NCBI RefSeq assembly: GCF_024139115.2
Contig: NW_026943328.1
Span: forward strand, 1 to 64,000
DNA from: Armigeres subalbatus
Taxonomy: Eukaryota > Arthropoda > Insecta > Diptera > Culicidae
Direction: 5' to 3'
Length of the DNA: 64,000 nt
A program made the translations under genes and the position numbers. This document shows positions 43,836 through 55,307 of the stretch, piece by piece (the stretch's first letter is position 1; the number at the start of each line of letters is the position of its first letter). The notes beneath the pieces are model-generated. The model saw only the letters and a program-made list of their open reading frames with translations, searched no databases and was not told the origin of the DNA.

Positions 43836-46735
43836 ATTGGAAACTCGGTTCGTGGAACTGCAAATCTCTCAACTTCATCGGGAGCACACGCATACTCGCC
43901 GATGTGCTCAAGGACCGTGGATTCGGCATCGTAGCGCTGCAGGAGGTTTGTTGGAAGGGATCAATGGTGCGAACGTTTAGAGGTAATCATACCATCTACC
44001 AGGGCTGCGGCAACACACACGAGCTGGGAACAGCTTTCATAGTGATGGGCGATATGCAAAGGCGCGTGATCGGGTGGTGGCCGATCAATGAAAGAATGTG
44101 CAGGTTGAGGATCAAAGGCCGGTTCTTCAACTTCAGCATAATCAACGTCCATAGCCCACACTCCGGAAGCACTGATGATGATAAGGACGCATTCTACGCG
44201 CAGCTGGAACGTGAGTACGATAGCTGCCCAAGCCACGACATCAAAATCATCATAGGAGATTTGAACGCTCAGGTTGGCCAAGAGGAGGAGTTCACACCGA
44301 CTATTGGGAAGTTCAGCGCTCACCGGCTGACGAACGAAAACGGCCTAAGATTAATTGATCTCGCCACCTCCAAGAATATGACCATTCGCAGCACCTATTT
44401 CCAACATAGCCTTCCGTATCGGTTCACCTGGAGATCACCACTGCAGACAGAATCACAAATCGACTACGTTCTGATTGATGGACGGTACTTCTCCGACATT
44501 ATCGACGTCAGGACATATCGTGGCGCTAACATCGACTCTGACCACTATCTGGTGATGGTTGCGCCCAAAACTATCCGTCATCAACAATGTTCGGTACCGA
44601 CGACTGCCGCGGTACGACCTAGAGCGACTGAAGCAACCTGATGTCGCCACTGCATACGCGCAGCATCTCGAGGCAGCGTTGCCGGAAGAGGGTGAGCTCG
44701 ATGGGGCCCCTCTTGAGGACTGCTGGAATACAGTCAAAGCAGCCATTAACGACGCAGCGGAGAACAACGTCGGGTATATGGGTCGAAGTCGACGGAACGA
44801 TTGGTTCGACGAAGAGTGCAGAAAGATTCTGGAGGAGAAGGACGCAGCGCGGGCGGTCGCGCTGCAGCAAGGTACCCGTCAGAACGTGGAACGTTATAGA
44901 CGGAAGCGGAGACAGCAGACCTGCCTTTTTCAGGAGAAGAAACGCTGCCTGGAAGAAGCGGAGTGCGAGGAGATGGAACAGCTGTGCCGTTCTCAAGATA
45001 CACACAAGTTCTATCAGAGGCTCAACGCATCCCGCAAAGGCTTCGTGCCGCGAGCCGAAATGTGCCGGGATAAGGATGGGAGCATCTTGACGGACGAACG
45101 TGTGGTGATCGAAAGGTGGAAGCAGCACTACGAGGAACATCTGAATGGCGCTGAGAGTACAGGCAGTGAAAGTCATGGCAGCGGAGGAGATGACTACGTC
45201 AGTTCAGCGGACGATGGAAGCCAACCAGCCCCCACCTTGAGGGAAGTTAAGGATGCCATTCAACAGCTAAAGACCAATAAAGCAGCTAGTAATGATGGTA
45301 TCGGAGCTGAGCTCATCAAGATGGGCCCGGAAAAGCTGGCCACTTGCCTGCACAAACTGATAGTCAGAATCTGGGAAACCGAACAGCTACCGGAGGAGTG
45401 GAAGGAAGGGGTTATATGCCCCATCTACAAGAAAGGCGACAAACTGGAGTGTGAGAACTTTCGAGCGATCACCATCTTTAATGCCGCCTACAAAGTGATA
45501 TCCCAGATCATCTTCCGTCGTCTGTCACCATTAGTGAACGAGTTCGTGGGAAGTTATCAAGCCGGCTTCGTTGACGGCCGCTCGACAACGGACCAGATCT
45601 TTACTGTACGGCAAATCCTTCAAAATGCCGTGAATACCAGGTCCCAACGCACCATCTGTTCGTAGATTTCAAGGCGGCATACGACAGTATAGACCGCGTA
45701 GAGCTATGGAAAATTATGGACGAGAACAGCTTCCCTGGGAAGCTTACCAGACTGATCAAAGCAACGGTGGATGGTGTGCAAAACTGTGTGAAGATTTCGG
45801 GCGAACACTCCAGTTCGTTCGAATTGCGCCGGGGACTAAGACAAGGTTATGGACTTTCGTGCCTGTTGTTCAACATTGCGCTAGAAGGTGTCATGCGGAG
45901 AGCCGGGTGTAACAGCCGGAGTACGATTTTCAACAGATCCAGTCAATTTATTTGCTTCGCGGATGACATGGACATTGTCGGCCGAACATTTGCAAAGGTG
46001 GCAGAACTGTACACCCGCCTGAAACGTGAAGCAACAAAAGTTGGACTGGTGGTGAATGCGTCAAAGACAAAGTACATGCTTGTGGGCGGAACCGAGCGCG
46101 ACAGACGGGGATACCTTCGAGGTGGTCGAGGAATTCGTCTACCTCGGATCCTTGCTAACGGCTGACAACAACGTTAGTCGTGAAATACGAAGGCGCATCA
46201 TCTGTGGAAGTCGGGCCCACTACGGGCTCCAGAAGAAACTGCGGTCAAAAAAGATTCACCACCGCACCAGACACAGAACAAGACGCTTATAAGACCGGTT
46301 GTCCTCTACGGATATCAAACATGGACAATGCTTGAGGAGGGCTTGCAAGCACCGAGAGACGGGTGCTTAGGACCATCTTTGGCGGTGTGCAAGAAGACGG
46401 TGTGTGGCGGCGAAGAATGAACCATGAGCTCGCCCAACTCTACGGCGAACCCAGTATCCAGAAGGTAGCTAAAGCCGGAAGGGTACGATGGGCAAGACAT
46501 GTTGCAAGAATGCCGGACAGTAATCCTGCAAAGATGGTGTTCGCTTCCGATCCGGCAGGTACGAGACGGCGTGGAGCGCAGCGAGCGAAATGGGCAGACC
46601 AGGTGCAAAATGACTTGGCGAGCGTGGGGCGTATCCGAGGATGGAGAGATGCGGCCTCGAACCGTGCATTGTGGCGTCAAATTGTTGATTCAGTGTTATC
46701 TGTTTAAATGTTAACTAAATAAATGAATGATGAAT
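43836..46735 (+). pseudogene. RTE-like non-LTR retrotransposon 2, near-complete plus copy
   Basis: Endonuclease (from about 43836): SWNCKSLNF, LQEVCWKG, RIKGRFFNFSIINVHSPH, IIGDLNAQVG, SQIDYVLIDGRYF and the catalytic SDHYLVMV (44536-44560). A one-frame shift near 44600 leads into a 368-codon frame (44559-45665) with a linker, KTNKAA, EEWKEGVICPIYKKGDK, AGFVDGRSTTDQIFTV. A further shift leads to the RT palm (45716-46165) with SCLLFNIALEG and FADDMDIVG, then EEFVYLGSLL (46056-46292) and the C-terminal RVRWARHVARM block (46363-46707). At least four frameshifts, so inactive. The 3' end is GTTAACTAAATAAATG plus ATGAATGA, as in the minus copy. No polyA, which fits RTE elements. Confidence 0.93.
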
Positions 46736-46739
46736 CTGC

Positions 46740-47760
46740 AGAAAAAATTTCATCGATTTCTGAGATGAGGTTTTTTTTGTAATATCGATTTTAATTTTTA
46801 AAACTATTTTTTTTTCAGTGTAGAAATAGTTTTTTAGTTTTTGAATATTTTTCCAAAAAACTTCTGGGAATTTCACGAGAGTGGGCCATACAACACTTTT
46901 TTGTAGGTCTTGTCATTTTAGAGTTACATGGACCTAAAAAAAATGAAAAAAAAATTAGGCCCTTATCAAATGTTACTCTTGACAATTTTTGAAAAACCAA
47001 GTATATAGAGTGGCTTAGAAATACCATATCTTTATGCCCACTAAGTTTCATTCGATTCTGAGATGGTGCTGCCAGCCCCATAGATGGGTTGGCGCGAAAT
47101 TCGTCTATATAAAAAGAAACAAGCAACAGTTGTCGGCCTCCTCAAAACAGTACTTTTTTAACTGTTGATCCTGTTGTACTTTTTTTTGCGGATCACCTGC
47201 ATAAAAAATACCGAACGGATTGTAGCTGTTTTTTTTTTTCATTCCAGACGTAATCATTCAAAAATGTTAAATTTATACGTCATTTTTATTTTTCAGAAGT
47301 AAATGCTTAAATGCGCATAGTATTTTTGTCGAATCACGTTGCCTCACATCCCGGGAGATTTTTTTTATTAGAAATCCAAAAAGTCTTACTCCTTTTAAAA
47401 CAGAAGCCGATTATTTTTGGGATTCGACATTCTTATCGTAAAAGTAGGAAAAATGAGTACGTTTTCAGAGTCCCAGCTGCATAGATGAGAAGCTGAAGTT
47501 GAATGCTCCGAACATAGCGTCCTTTTAGCGATCCTCCTTAGGTGCCATATCGAGAAAAATGTATCTCAAAAGGAAAATTCTAAAAGTATAATGAAAATGC
47601 TATTGAACTATGAACACCACCACATTATAGCCTTATTACTTACCACACAAAACGATGATAATATCCACTTATCTGGATAATTTGTTTCACTTCATTTATG
47701 CTGGAGCCTGATGTGCTCGCTCAGGCATTTGAACACGAAGATATTTTTTTTTTTAATGGC
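46740..47760. other. No gene recognised
   Basis: AT-rich with several poly-T and poly-A runs. Possibly part of the decayed 3' region of the Ty3/gypsy element that begins at 47.77 kb, but no LTR is recognisable. A 103-codon minus frame (46815-47126) shows no domain. Confidence 0.4.
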
Positions 47761-47766
47761 GCCTCA

Positions 47767-50700
47767 TCAAGCATCACGGTAGATGATACTGAGAGCTCGG
47801 TTTACATTTAAACGACATTGGTAAAATGGATTACAGAACACCTGCACCCATTTGCTACATAAGTTCATGGTTACTAGCACATATTGATGACCGTTTTTTG
47901 AACGCGGTAAGGGACCGATATAATCTAAAGTGATCACTTCCCACGGTCTCGATGGTACGCGCATGTTACCCATGGGGGGTGTGGTTGCCGATTTTGCGGG
48001 CGTTATTTCATTGCACACGTGTGCACATGGAACAGTCTCGTATGTAGGCTCGAATGACCATTTTCGCCCAGTAGTATTGTTGGAAATCGTTTTTTCTGCC
48101 CCAATATGCATGAGATCATCATGGCATGACTTGAGGATCGAATTTCGGGATTCGGGGCTAGAAATCACTTTTCAATCATAGAGATGATCTGATAAATCAT
48201 CACTGAATACATATTTCAACAGTTGTTCCTGACAAACACGGAAGTCGGGATAGTCCTCTGGTTTGTTCTCGACGGCGATTCTCAAGTCGTGATACCAGGA
48301 CGATGCGGTATTTGTCGATACAGCCATTACACTACGGGACAGCGCATCTGGAACGACGTTTTCCCGGCCCGCCGGTGCGCTATTGTCACATCATACACCT
48401 GAAGTGAAAGACTCCAACGACTGAGCCGTGAAGAAGTCTTCCACTTTGTTCGCATGATATACGTGAGTGCAGAGGAATCCGTTACAAGGAGAAAATGGCT
48501 GCCCTCTATGGACAGCAACATCGCAAGACCTTCTTTTTCGGCTGCGTGATAGGCACGTTCTTGCGAGGTAGACTTCGTCGAAAAGTATTTGTTTCGTCCA
48601 GGGTGGGGCGACTCTACGTTGGTGATTTTTTGACGTGGACTTCAGACGGCGAATAAATAAACGACAGCTTCAGACTGTAGCCCAAGAAACGGATGTCGCT
48701 CAGGCACAAATGCGATTTTTCCAACTTGATCGAGAGGTTTGCTTCTCGTAACAGTCTCGCAACTTCCATGAGAAGCCTGCGTGCTCCTCGAATGTCTCCG
48801 ATACGAAGTATACGAAGACATTCGGTTCCAGTGCACCCTGGACTAACACTCGATTCATCTACCGAGACAGCGTGGCTGGATTTTTGATTTAATCGAATGG
48901 TAGGCAGGTGAACTGAAACATCCCCTTCCCTTGCACACTGAACGAACAAAATTTTCGCGATTAACCGAGTCAACGGGATCGGTAAAAATGCCTCAGTGAG
49001 GTCTATAGTTGAAAGGTAATTGGCCTTCGATATTTCTCCACTTTTCCAGCAAATTGGGTTTGGGTAGTGATTTGCTTTCCATTCTACGGTTATTCTGAAG
49101 GGATTTTGGTTTCTTCTACGTATGCTGATACCTAGGCGAATCACTCTCGTTATTCCGATTGTAGAACGTACGTGAAGATGAATTCGTCCCACCAGTGTTA
49201 TTATTAATCGCACTAGTATCTCGTTAAGGCGTACCAAATACTTTAGATAAGGCTGAGAAGTCAGTGGCGTCGAGATCTTTCCCGATGGACATCAGCCCTT
49301 GGAATGTGGTGATTCGCTTTCCTATCAAAGAATTCCGACCATCATAGCGTAGATTTGTCTTCAAGATCTCTACTTTCTCAAGGTCAGACATTGGAATGCT
49401 CATGGCTTGGAAAAGCCTACTCATTTGAAGGTAATATTGCTGAAAGAATTATGGCAAATTATGCTTGAACATGGTCTTCCGGCGAAACTGATACGGCTGA
49501 TTCGTATAACGTTGAACGGATCGAAATCAAGTGTAAGGGTTGCGGATGAAATATCGACGTCATTTGTTACCTTAGATGGATTAAAGCAGGGTGATGCACT
49601 CTCGAACCTACTGTTCAATATAGCGCTCGAGGAGCGATTAGGAAGCTGGTGTGCAAAGAAGCGGTACCATTATCACAAAATCGCATATGCTCCTGGAATT
49701 TGCGGACGATATCGATATTATCGGAATTGCTCGCCGTGCCGTGGCAGAAGCTTTTGCGCCTTTTCAGTGGGAGACAGCGAGGACTCACGCTCAATACCAG
49801 CAAAACGAAATACATGGGCGCTGGCAATCAACGTGGGGTCATTAGTGGTGGTGGTAGCGAAATAGTGCTGGATGGTGAAAAATTTGAAGTGGTAGAAGAA
49901 TTTGTGTATCTTGGAACATTAGTGCCGTACGATAATGATGTTATCCGCGAGGTGAAAAGGCATATTGCAGCTGCAAATAGGGCATATTACGGACTTCGTA
50001 ACCAGCTTAAGTCTCGTAGTCTGCAAACGAAAACAACGCGCTGTATACTACTCTGATTCTTCCGGTGGCTTTATACGTCCATGAGACATGGACGTTAAAT
50101 GAGGCTGATCGGAGAGCTTTCGTAGTGTTTGAGCGTAAGGTGCTGCGGACAATATCAGCGGTAAACAGGAGAACGGTATCTGGCGGCGTCGCATGAATCA
50201 CGAATTGTACCAGGTGTATAAAGGGCTAGATATTATTAAGCTTATACAACACGGCAGACTACGGTGGGCTGGTCACGTTGTTCGTATGCCGGAAGAACGA
50301 CAAGCGAAGATGATATTTAGTAGAGAACCTGAAGAGGCCGCAGGCTTCGTGGAAGGCCGCGTACACGATGGCTTTTTGCAGTTGAAGAGGACCTGAGGGC
50401 GCTCAATGTTCAGGGCGACTGGAAGCGATTGGCCCAGGATCGAGTCCAGTGGAGAAGGATACTCCATTCGGCGTAGGTTCATCGAAGAGCTGTAGCCCAT
50501 CAAGTATCAAGTAAGTATTGCTGAAAGGACTCTCCTTTCTGTTGGCGAGACTGGTGAATTTGCGTTCTGAGAACCGAATCCAGGTCAGGATGACGAAATT
50601 TTCTTTTCAATTCATCTTTGAGATGTCGATGTGTTTTGACGGGGGTACGGCAGGCTTCCTTGAACTGCATCAGTAGGTAAAACCAATGTTCTGGCACCCA

Positions 50701-51060
50701 TGTGGTTCGCCGGTAAACTCCCTGCTGATAGGAACTGCGCACTCCACTTCTTGACGGTACACCGCCGACGGAGCCACCAAAGTTGCACCAATTGCATTGA
50801 AATCGATCAAGGACCCGGCACTTGGCTGGAGAGGGATAGTACCCGGCATTGGCCTTGTCGAGCTTGCTATTTTGGGATCTATCGATGTTTTCGAAAACAC
50901 CACCACACCGAACAAGTTTGATTGAAATTGATTATTCCTGCACAATCGAGGCTGTCTGCTGGTCTAGAGCCAACGGCAGTCTTTGGAGTGGATGCTCAAG
51001 ACCTCTTTTGAGGTACCGGGTCTCAGGGCGTACGGACGTAGGAGAGTTTTCGGTAACATA
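47767..51060 (-). pseudogene. Ty3/gypsy LTR retrotransposon, gag-pol, decayed and split
   Basis: Minus-strand order: gag (51060-50528; KDELKRKFRHPDLDS and SRQQKGESFQQY), interruption by an RTE, gag remainder (49430-49224; MSRLFQAMSIPMSDLEKVEI), RT (49110-48640; KANYLSTIDLTEAF and LSIKLEKSHLC, FLGYSL), RNase H (48521-48330; FLLVTDSSALTYI, KWKTSSRLSRWSLSLQ), integrase (48168-47790; zinc-binding HDDLMHIGAEK...C..C, then WEVITLDYIGPLP). The RT catalytic YxDD box has a small in-frame deletion (see findings), and the integrase stops before its second catalytic Asp. No LTR recognised. Frameshifts throughout, so inactive. Confidence 0.9.
49447..50510 (+). mobile_element. RTE-like non-LTR 3, 5'-truncated, inside Ty3/gypsy gag
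   Basis: A 1064 bp plus-strand insertion. It begins within the RT (LPAKLIRLIRITL, GLKQGDALSNLLFNIALEE), keeps FADDIDIIG (about 49699-49725), EEFVYLGTLVPYDN (49890-49940) and the C-terminal GRLRWAGHVVRMPE block (50250-50300). It is flanked by GTAATATTGCTGAAAG (49431-49446) and GTAAGTATTGCTGAAAG (50511-50527), a 16-17 bp target-site duplication derived from gag codons. It is a different RTE subfamily from the copies at 15, 34 and 44 kb. Three frame changes make it inactive. Confidence 0.92.
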
Positions 51061-51064
51061 TTAG

Positions 51065-53445
51065 GTTTACTGAAAAATAATAAATATCCACTAGGTACTT
51101 TCAATAAGAAAAATCTTTTCAACTACTTATCGTGAGTTCGATCTAAGGATTATTTGACTGCAATATCATTCTATTTCCATACAATAACTGAATGGCAGTG
51201 AATAAGCCTGGACTCGCCCGTTCCATTTCTGACAGATATCAGCATCTCCAGCCTCAGCAAGCAACGTACAATAACAGGCAGTACACAATAGTGCCGTGGA
51301 AAATAAGAAATAAACCCACCGGAGAAAACATCCAATGTTGTCTTTTCGCATTTCCCAGCATAAGATGCTTTTATTGAGTCTGAACACATTCAGTACTTTT
51401 GTGTTTTGTATGACTAAGAAACACGTTTAAGCCCGTCTGTTGTGCCTCCCATGTTGGTCTTTTCCGGACAATAGATGTGTACATTTTCGGTTAGAAACAG
51501 ATCAGCCAGAACCGTAGGATCCGAAATGGGCAACCACACGGAGCAGCAGTGCATCGAGTACCGGGTACCATACCTATGGCCATTCAACGGCACAGAATGG
51601 GGATTTCATTGTTGACCCTTTTCTCTCTCTTTCTGTGGGAGCCTGTGCTTCGCCAAGGATGTCATCACCATTTCTATGTGGTTTGCCCCCTCCCGCCTTA
51701 TCAATTGAAATGCAATCTTGAAAATTTACCACTGCTGAAAGGAACAGCGTTCTTCATCGTTTATTGTTGTCATGAGCGTGGGTGGAGTGGTGCTTCTGAT
51801 TGGAAAGAGAATAAATATGAATGATCATTACTGTCAAAGATGACAATAATTGGAAAATCTAGGATTCCCATTATTTCGTATATTTTTGCCTTTCTCGTAT
51901 ACTATTTGCTTGTTAATGTTGTTTTTAGCGTTCCACAATTTTGGAAGACTTCGACCATCATACTTGGGCAGTCTCTGCATTGTGCCGCCTGTGGTCACTG
52001 TGCTCACAGCAAACAATGCATCCCTGAATTTTGCTCCCCCTTTAGTTACATTCACTTCACGTGATTCAGAGATCCGTTCGATGACAATTTCGTCGCATTT
52101 CGTTCAATTTTGGATTGCATGATCGTCCTTTGTTGAGACGCTTCTTACTCGCCTTTTCTCCGTTCAACGTGTGGAAGTTGGTTGTTCGGATTTGTTCCAC
52201 CACACGCGGACGATTGACGGTTTGAATGCGGATGCTGATGAAGGGTTTCTTTGCCTTCCGATGCAGCAGCTCTGTGCACAAGCGATTTGAGCGATTTAGG
52301 AATCACTACAATGCAGTGGTGCAGTTTACAATGTTTGGATAGGGTTTGTCTCAATGCAACATGGAAGTTAAATAAACTCAATAAAGAGCTTTTAGAGATG
52401 TAGTATTTTATGATGACCTAAATATAAAATGAAGTTGATTCCTATCGAAACTACAAGCATTATTATTTTCAGATTCTGGAAAAATCGATAATGATAAAGA
52501 CATTCAAAACGCAATATATGTTTTAATGTGTTCGACTTCACTGGGCAAAATTATATCACTGTATGTATAAGCTATAAGTACAAATCTACTTTGTTGAAAT
52601 GTGAACAACTGAAAAATAAAAGAATAAACTACATTCGATGCTCTATGAGTCATATTGATTGACTTGCAGCAACTTGAAAACCACTCTACGACTCAATTCA
52701 GTTGAATTCCAAGAACTATTTTTTATTATGTGTATTGTGTTCTGCACTGCGAGTTTTAATTTTTACGTCATTGTGAACGAATGCTTGACTTAAAAACAGG
52801 ACACTACGCATTTTTAATGCTTCCAGTTAACCGGCTCAGGTACACCCCCACTCAACGAATAAACAATGCACCTTTTCCGAACAGAATACCTAGGTGAACA
52901 ACCAGCCATGGGGAGAGCATTAATTTTGATTTCAAACTGAAGCATAACATGATAAGGTGACTCGTACAATTTAACGAAGAATGTAATATGTAGAACATTG
53001 ATCCACTTTGTTGCAATGGTAGTACTACTTAAATTAACTTACGGAGATTTCCCCCGCTTGCGATGTCAAACACAATGCTCTGTGTATCGTCATCTCGGCA
53101 TCCATTCCAGAACAATAAAAGAAAAACTTTCCAAAGCGTCTTCTGCTAGTTGTTTAAGAAATAATCACATAGTGTGAAACGTCACCTTGGGGTAAAACTA
53201 CACCAAGCTCTCTTGCAACCCCCTCACGAAACGAAACTATAATCGTTTCGTATAATTAGTCCAACATGAAATGCTCACATTTATACCGCCCTGACATTTA
53301 TGCTCACTATTTTACACGGCTTTAGAGTCCCGTGTTCGTGTCGTTTGTTGTTGGTAACCGTCCTTTTCGTAGTCTACCTCACAATACCTACATAAACGAA
53401 GGTGACTTCCCACCGCTCTGTCGCCGAGGTGGTAGCCATACGAAA
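51065..53445. other. No gene recognised
   Basis: About 2.4 kb of unique-looking, AT-rich DNA. Short frames at 51166-51389, 51549-51824, 51834-52122 and 52066-52381 overlap on both strands and have no domain. A partial GCCTTTCTCGTATACTA repeat end is at about 51889. Confidence 0.4.
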
Positions 53446-53450
53446 AGTAA

Positions 53451-53680
53451 GGATCTGTCTCATTTGGAGAATTAAACTTAAAAGTGACAGTTCGAAAATT
53501 AACAAATAACCCGGTCATAAGAATGGCTGGTGCTACCCAGCAATTCCAATAAGACATCGATGCAAAATGATTCGATATCTGTCAAAAGTAATCATCCTCT
53601 GTGAGCAGGATTATTCGGTAATTATTGAAATGTCACTTTTAAGTTTAATTTCAGTTTAATTCTCCAAATGAGACAGAGCC
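53451..53680. mobile_element. 230 bp MITE with TAA target-site duplication
   Basis: Left end GGATCTGTCTCATTTGGAG continuing AATTAAACTTAAAAGTGACA; right end is the inverted form, TGTCACTTTTAAGTTTAATT then CTCCAAATGAGACAGAGCC, with a ~13 bp extra block (TCAGTTTAATTC region). TAA flanks both ends (53448-53450 and 53681-53683). A 3 bp TAA duplication with GG ends fits PIF/Harbinger-type MITEs. Confidence 0.8.
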
Positions 53681-53683
53681 TAA

Positions 53684-54424
53684 GATGATCTTTTCCTGGG
53701 CTGGGGTGGTTTGGCGGTAGGATCAGTGAAACGATAAGAAGCCTGTCGCTTACTGCTTCATGATTGGTGTGAGGCAAAAGGTGCTACTTATGGTGCCATT
53801 GTTGGTTGACGTGCAACTGTTGGTGTGTTGTGTGTTTTGTTTTGTGCACATGATGTTTCCCACTTTCCTTTCAGTCATCGGTCGTGCACAAAGCAGGCTG
53901 TGCTGGAAAAATCTTTTACGTTCGTCATTCGGTGCAGGAACCGACAAGGTGGGCAGGAGAAGTGCAGAGGTCGGTATCTTGGATGTTCTTGGACTTCATC
54001 GCCTACTATTGCCTTGAAAATGATGGGCAACCTGCTTTGGGTTCATGGCAATAATACCACAGTCAAACTGGAAGCGCTTGCACATGAAACACCTCTTGCG
54101 TTCTTGAGTTGGTCTTACTTTTCATTATATTATTGCAAATTATCCACAACTCTTTTTAAGGTTCGTCACACTACATGCTTGAGATTGGTTCACGCGATGA
54201 AATTTCGGTGAAAGAATGGAAAGCATAATACAGTCGTTTACTAAACCAATTTTATGGAGTTGTGTATTGAACATCATTTATCATCATCAAGTTAGCACTT
54301 TTTAGACAAATTTGGTTAAATTAACTTTAATCTATCCAACTACGAATTTGTAAAAAATGTACATCTACAAGCCTTATCGGTTCCTGATGATTCAAATTGG
54401 CATTGCGTTCTACACACTACCACC
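53684..54424. other. No gene recognised
   Basis: Mixed-composition sequence. Frames at 53760-54017 and 53825-54211 overlap in different frames with no recognised domain. Confidence 0.4.
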
Positions 54425-54426
54425 AT

Positions 54427-55153
54427 ACAGGGTGTTCAATAAGTTCGAATACACTTTCAAAAAATGTTTAAAAATTGAGATTAAATTATTTCTTTTCCCG
54501 GTTCCATTTCATTGAAAGTATTGTTTATGAAGAACGTTTGTAACATTTCTTTTGGAATGGCCTCTTTTTGTACTTCTTCACGAGCTTCAAAGGTTTCTAA
54601 AACCCATTGGCAAGCGGCATCGTACAGTCTGCATGGGCATTTCGATCCAGATTTTAAAAATTACGTCTTGAACTGGTCTAAGTTACTGACATCGTATTCG
54701 TACAGCTTTAACATAATGAAGGACCAAACAAGAAAGTTAAGAGGGTTCAAATCCGGGAAGCTGGGAGGTCGCAAAGTTTTGTCCAAAAAGTCGATGAAAT
54801 TGTCCCCATATAAGGCTTAAATCGCATTTTTCGTGTATAAAGGGTTATCGTCCTATTGGAACACGTGAGGCTGATCTCCGTCTTATCACCGAGCCACTGG
54901 GGGCATTAATCGTACCCAAAACCTCAGTTTTGTAGCACGCCGCAATGATTTCGACCTTCAAAAACGGCTATTTACGATGCCCCAATCCATTTTCAACGCG
55001 CGTAATAAACAAACAACAAGAGACAGAATGTCACACACATCCGTGAGCGTATATATACCGCTAACGCTGACACCAATACGAATACAGAATATGTACATTA
55101 GGCTTACAAACACAATGATCAAACATTTGTATTCGAACTTCTTGAACACCCTG
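54427..55153 (-). mobile_element. Decayed Tc1/mariner element with both ends
   Basis: A 727 bp element with inverted ends CAGGGTGTTCAATAAGTTCG (54427) and CGAACTTCTTGAACACCCTG (55134-55153), flanked by TA on both sides (54425-54426 and 55154-55155). On the minus strand the remains of a transposase C-terminal region are visible, including PDLNPLNFLVWSF followed by LYEYDVSNLDQFK (54760-54660). In the family the residue at LN is the third catalytic Asp (PLD...W); here it is Asn (codon complement at 54735-54737). The N-terminal domain is deleted and there are stops. The subfamily is not fixed. Confidence 0.85.
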
Positions 55154-55307
55154 TAGATTCTTACAAGTTAACAGACATATAAGTTTACGGTTCCAGCACT
55201 TCATCTCATAGCTCCTATATGCTTCAAATAAATAACAAATTAAATGTAATGTGGTTTAGTTTAGTCGTCACACGAAACGTCAAGATGATTTTTTATTGCA
55301 GGTACCG

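Noticed and set aside
44619..45176. 185-codon minus-strand frame opposite the RTE linker
   Set aside because: A shadow of the plus-strand retrotransposon coding sequence, which has clear motifs.
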